Source of the DNA: Planctomycetaceae bacterium
GTDB taxonomy: Bacteria > Planctomycetota > Planctomycetia > Pirellulales > Thermoguttaceae
Length of the DNA: 5,834 nt
Direction: 5' to 3'
Assembly (NCBI GenBank): GCA_031266315.1
Contig: JAISBG010000288.1
Span: 1-5,834, forward strand
Shown here: positions 5,256-5,834 of the stretch, piece after piece
How positions within the stretch are numbered: the stretch's first letter is position 1
How the letters are laid out: each line of letters opens with the position of its first letter
The notes under the pieces: generated by a model
The model's database searches: none
The model's input: only the letters and a program-made list of their open reading frames with translations
Told to the model about the DNA's origin: nothing
Translations under genes and position numbers: made by a program

Positions 5256-5834
5256 ATGCCGAAAATTTTTAACAAGTTACTAATTTTTAAGAATTTAAGT
5301 ACAATGAGTGCTGCAACAAAAAAATTTTTTTTCTCAATGAAATTTTCAATTATTGTTGGGATATTGTGTTTTTTCTGCGGAGGATGTGCCATACAATCGT
5401 TTCTGAAACTGCCGTCAGCGAATGAATTACGTACAGACATGACCAGAAAAATACAGATTAACATCTTATTAACGCAGGAAACAAATATCCAAACTGCTAT
5501 TGCGGTTGATTTTCTGACGGTTCACGACAAAGAACTGGCAAAATTACTGATGGCAACCAGTGCCAAACAATGGTTTGCGATGAAAAATCAAATTAAGAAC
5601 GATTTTGCCTCTGGAACGATATTGGACATTGAGGAACGGGAATACGCGGCTGGTTCGGTGGCTCCCGCAGTAAAACTCCCATGGCGCAACCGTAACACCG
5701 TCCTTTTTATTTTTGCCGATTACCAAGTTCCCGGTCTCCATCGTTACCGATCAAAAAAACGAGAAGAACTCCAACTAACCTTCAACGAAAAAGAATTCTC
5801 CGTAAAACCTAAAAACGAAACTCAAAATCAGTAA
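5256..5834 (+). CDS. Probable T6SS outer-membrane lipoprotein, TssJ-like
   Basis: The 192-residue product (from the first ATG) has a lipoprotein signal: a basic stretch 'TKK', a hydrophobic run 'FSIIVGILCFF' (30-40), then 'CGGC' with the likely lipidated Cys at 44. The lipobox is atypical, with Cys rather than Leu at -3. The +2 residue is Ala, which predicts outer-membrane sorting. The mature part of about 149 residues looks mainly beta: 'IQINILLT', 'IAVDFLTVHDKEL', 'AKQWFAMK', 'ILDIEEREY', 'NTVLFIFADYQVPGLHRYR', 'ELQLTFNEKEFSV'. This order resembles the TssJ transthyretin-like fold, which anchors TssM at the outer membrane, but the usual TssJ sequence motifs are weak. The divergent T6SS neighbours support the reading. 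Starts at 5256, 5304 and 5337 are all in frame. 5256 has AGGG (5244-5247) 8 nt upstream, while 5304 or 5337 gives a more normal signal length (27 or 16 residues). The C-terminus is charged and Asn-rich. Confidence 0.6.
   Translation: MPKIFNKLLIFKNLSTMSAATKKFFFSMKFSIIVGILCFFCGGCAIQSFLKLPSANELRTDMTRKIQINILLTQETNIQTAIAVDFLTVHDKELAKLLMATSAKQWFAMKNQIKNDFASGTILDIEEREYAAGSVAPAVKLPWRNRNTVLFIFADYQVPGLHRYRSKKREELQLTFNEKEFSVKPKNETQNQ
5277..5305 (+). promoter_or_regulatory. Possible internal promoter for a shorter form of the lipoprotein gene
   Basis: TACAAT at 5300-5305 matches a -10 at five of six bases. TTACTA at 5277-5282, 17 bases upstream, is a poor -35 (three of six). If used, the transcript would begin near 5312 and the protein would start at Met28 (5337), giving a compact lipoprotein signal peptide. 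No Shine-Dalgarno precedes that ATG, so this stays a weak alternative. Confidence 0.25.
5318..5332 (+). repeat. A7T8 homopolymer tract at the start of the lipoprotein gene
   Basis: Seven A residues (5318-5324) run directly into eight T residues (5325-5332). If translation starts at 5256 or 5304 the tract codes Lys-Lys-Phe-Phe-Phe ahead of the signal peptide core; if it starts at 5337 the tract is in the leader. Such runs are prone to slippage and bend DNA. Confidence 0.8.

Noticed and set aside
5225..5464. 79-residue minus-strand open frame over the divergent region
   Set aside because: It overlaps the start of the lipoprotein gene in antisense and its hydrophobic residues come from the A/T-rich DNA. 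No ribosome binding site or family pattern.
1..5834. CRISPR arrays, tRNA or rRNA genes, insertion sequences, toxin-antitoxin pairs
   Set aside because: No spaced repeats, RNA gene signatures, transposase motifs or terminal repeats were seen; nearly all of the window is T6SS coding sequence.

Overview
The window is part of a type VI secretion system (T6SS) locus from a Gram-negative bacterium. Five protein genes can be supported. Four lie on the minus strand and read right to left: a fused tssB-tssC sheath gene (5102 to 3072), hcp/tssD (2966 to 2481), tssE (2460 to 1936) and tssF (1928 to 63). One gene lies on the plus strand (5256 to 5834). It encodes a small lipoprotein that I read as a divergent TssJ-type outer-membrane component. 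Its stop codon ends the window.

The minus-strand genes follow the common T6SS order B-C-Hcp-E-F. Gaps are 105 nt (tssBC to hcp), 20 nt (hcp to tssE) and 7 nt (tssE to tssF), which fits one operon. A near-consensus sigma-70-type promoter (TTGACA, 17-bp spacer, TAAAAT) lies about 75 to 105 bp upstream of the tssBC start, inside the AT-rich 153-bp divergent intergenic region. Together the genes supply the contractile sheath (TssB-TssC), the inner tube (Hcp) and two baseplate parts (TssE, TssF). The divergent lipoprotein would belong to the envelope-spanning membrane complex. TssA, G, H (ClpV), I (VgrG), K, L and M are not in the window; tssG or other genes may lie left of position 1.

The most unusual gene is tssBC. 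In the well-studied systems TssB and TssC are separate proteins. Here one uninterrupted 676-residue ORF carries a full TssB-like part followed by a full TssC-like part. Other points of interest are a strongly strand-biased hexamer (CGTAAC, 14 copies on the plus strand against 2 reversed), a heptamer tandem repeat and a hairpin in the tssBC-hcp gap, an A7T8 tract at the start of the lipoprotein gene, and a perfect hairpin cut by the left edge.

Organism: base composition looks like mid-40s percent GC, most minus-strand genes have good Shine-Dalgarno sites, and the lipoprotein signal implies an outer membrane. The fused sheath gene and the lipoprotein type make me think of Planctomycetota or a relative. 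That is recollection and inference, not something the sequence proves.
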